From: Pseudomonadota bacterium
Lineage (GTDB): Bacteria > Chloroflexota > UBA6077 > JAJPHF01
Length of the DNA: 6,497 nt
Assembly (NCBI GenBank): GCA_021325365.1
Contig: JAJPHF010000163.1
Span: 1 to 6,497, forward strand
Reading direction: 5' to 3'
This document shows, one piece after another, positions 5,700-6,497 of this stretch (position 1 is its first letter; every line of letters starts with the position of its first letter). A model generated the notes under the pieces. The model did not search any database. It was not told the origin of the DNA and saw nothing but the letters and a program-made list of their open reading frames with translations. The position numbers were made by a program, and so were the translations under genes.

Positions 5700-6497
<798 letters not shown>

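Overview
The window is GC-rich bacterial chromosome (about 70-77% G+C where I counted it in the flanking metabolic genes). GTG starts are common and Shine-Dalgarno sites are strong. The gene mix is a luciferase-like monooxygenase, an ACMSD-like amidohydrolase, a peptidase-MA-type protein with a C-terminal beta-sandwich, and a GroEL. This would suit a high-GC Chloroflexota-like bacterium, but that placement is inference from protein flavour, not a phylogenetic result.

Layout. Positions 1-4291 hold five genes, all on the minus strand. In transcription order they are: a flavin-dependent luciferase-like monooxygenase (3230-4291); a DUF6932-like nucleotidyltransferase-fold protein (2772-3221); a 66-residue helical partner overlapping it by 11 bases (2582-2782); an exported HEXXH metallopeptidase with a C-terminal beta-sandwich (813-2564); and the N-terminal part of an amidohydrolase-2 family enzyme that runs off the left edge (1-737). 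Gaps are 8, -11, 17 and 75 bases, so the block can be read as one transcript, though the last gene may also have its own promoter. The middle three genes (813-3221) are clearly lower in G+C than their neighbours. They look like a cassette inserted between two catabolic-type genes.

A 408-base divergent intergenic region (4292-4699) separates this block from a plus-strand di-iron protein of the acyl-ACP desaturase/ferritin-like type (4700-5536). It carries one candidate promoter in each direction, a 14-base perfect palindrome, a near-copy of that palindrome 133 bases later, and a leader hairpin just before the desaturase ribosome-binding site.

The desaturase converges on the 3' half of a groEL gene (5700-6497, minus strand, cut by the right edge). 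That GroEL ends in a His-rich tail instead of the usual Gly-Gly-Met repeats. The 163 bases between them hold three consecutive inverted repeats: a GC-rich hairpin, a 13-bp perfect stem that probably terminates both genes, and a 44-base nested palindrome.

The best candidate for an under-described system is the DUF6932-like/66-residue gene pair. It has a nucleotidyltransferase signature, translationally coupled overlapping genes and foreign composition, a layout like a two-gene toxin-antitoxin module. No RNA gene, CRISPR array, transposase or complete insertion sequence was seen.
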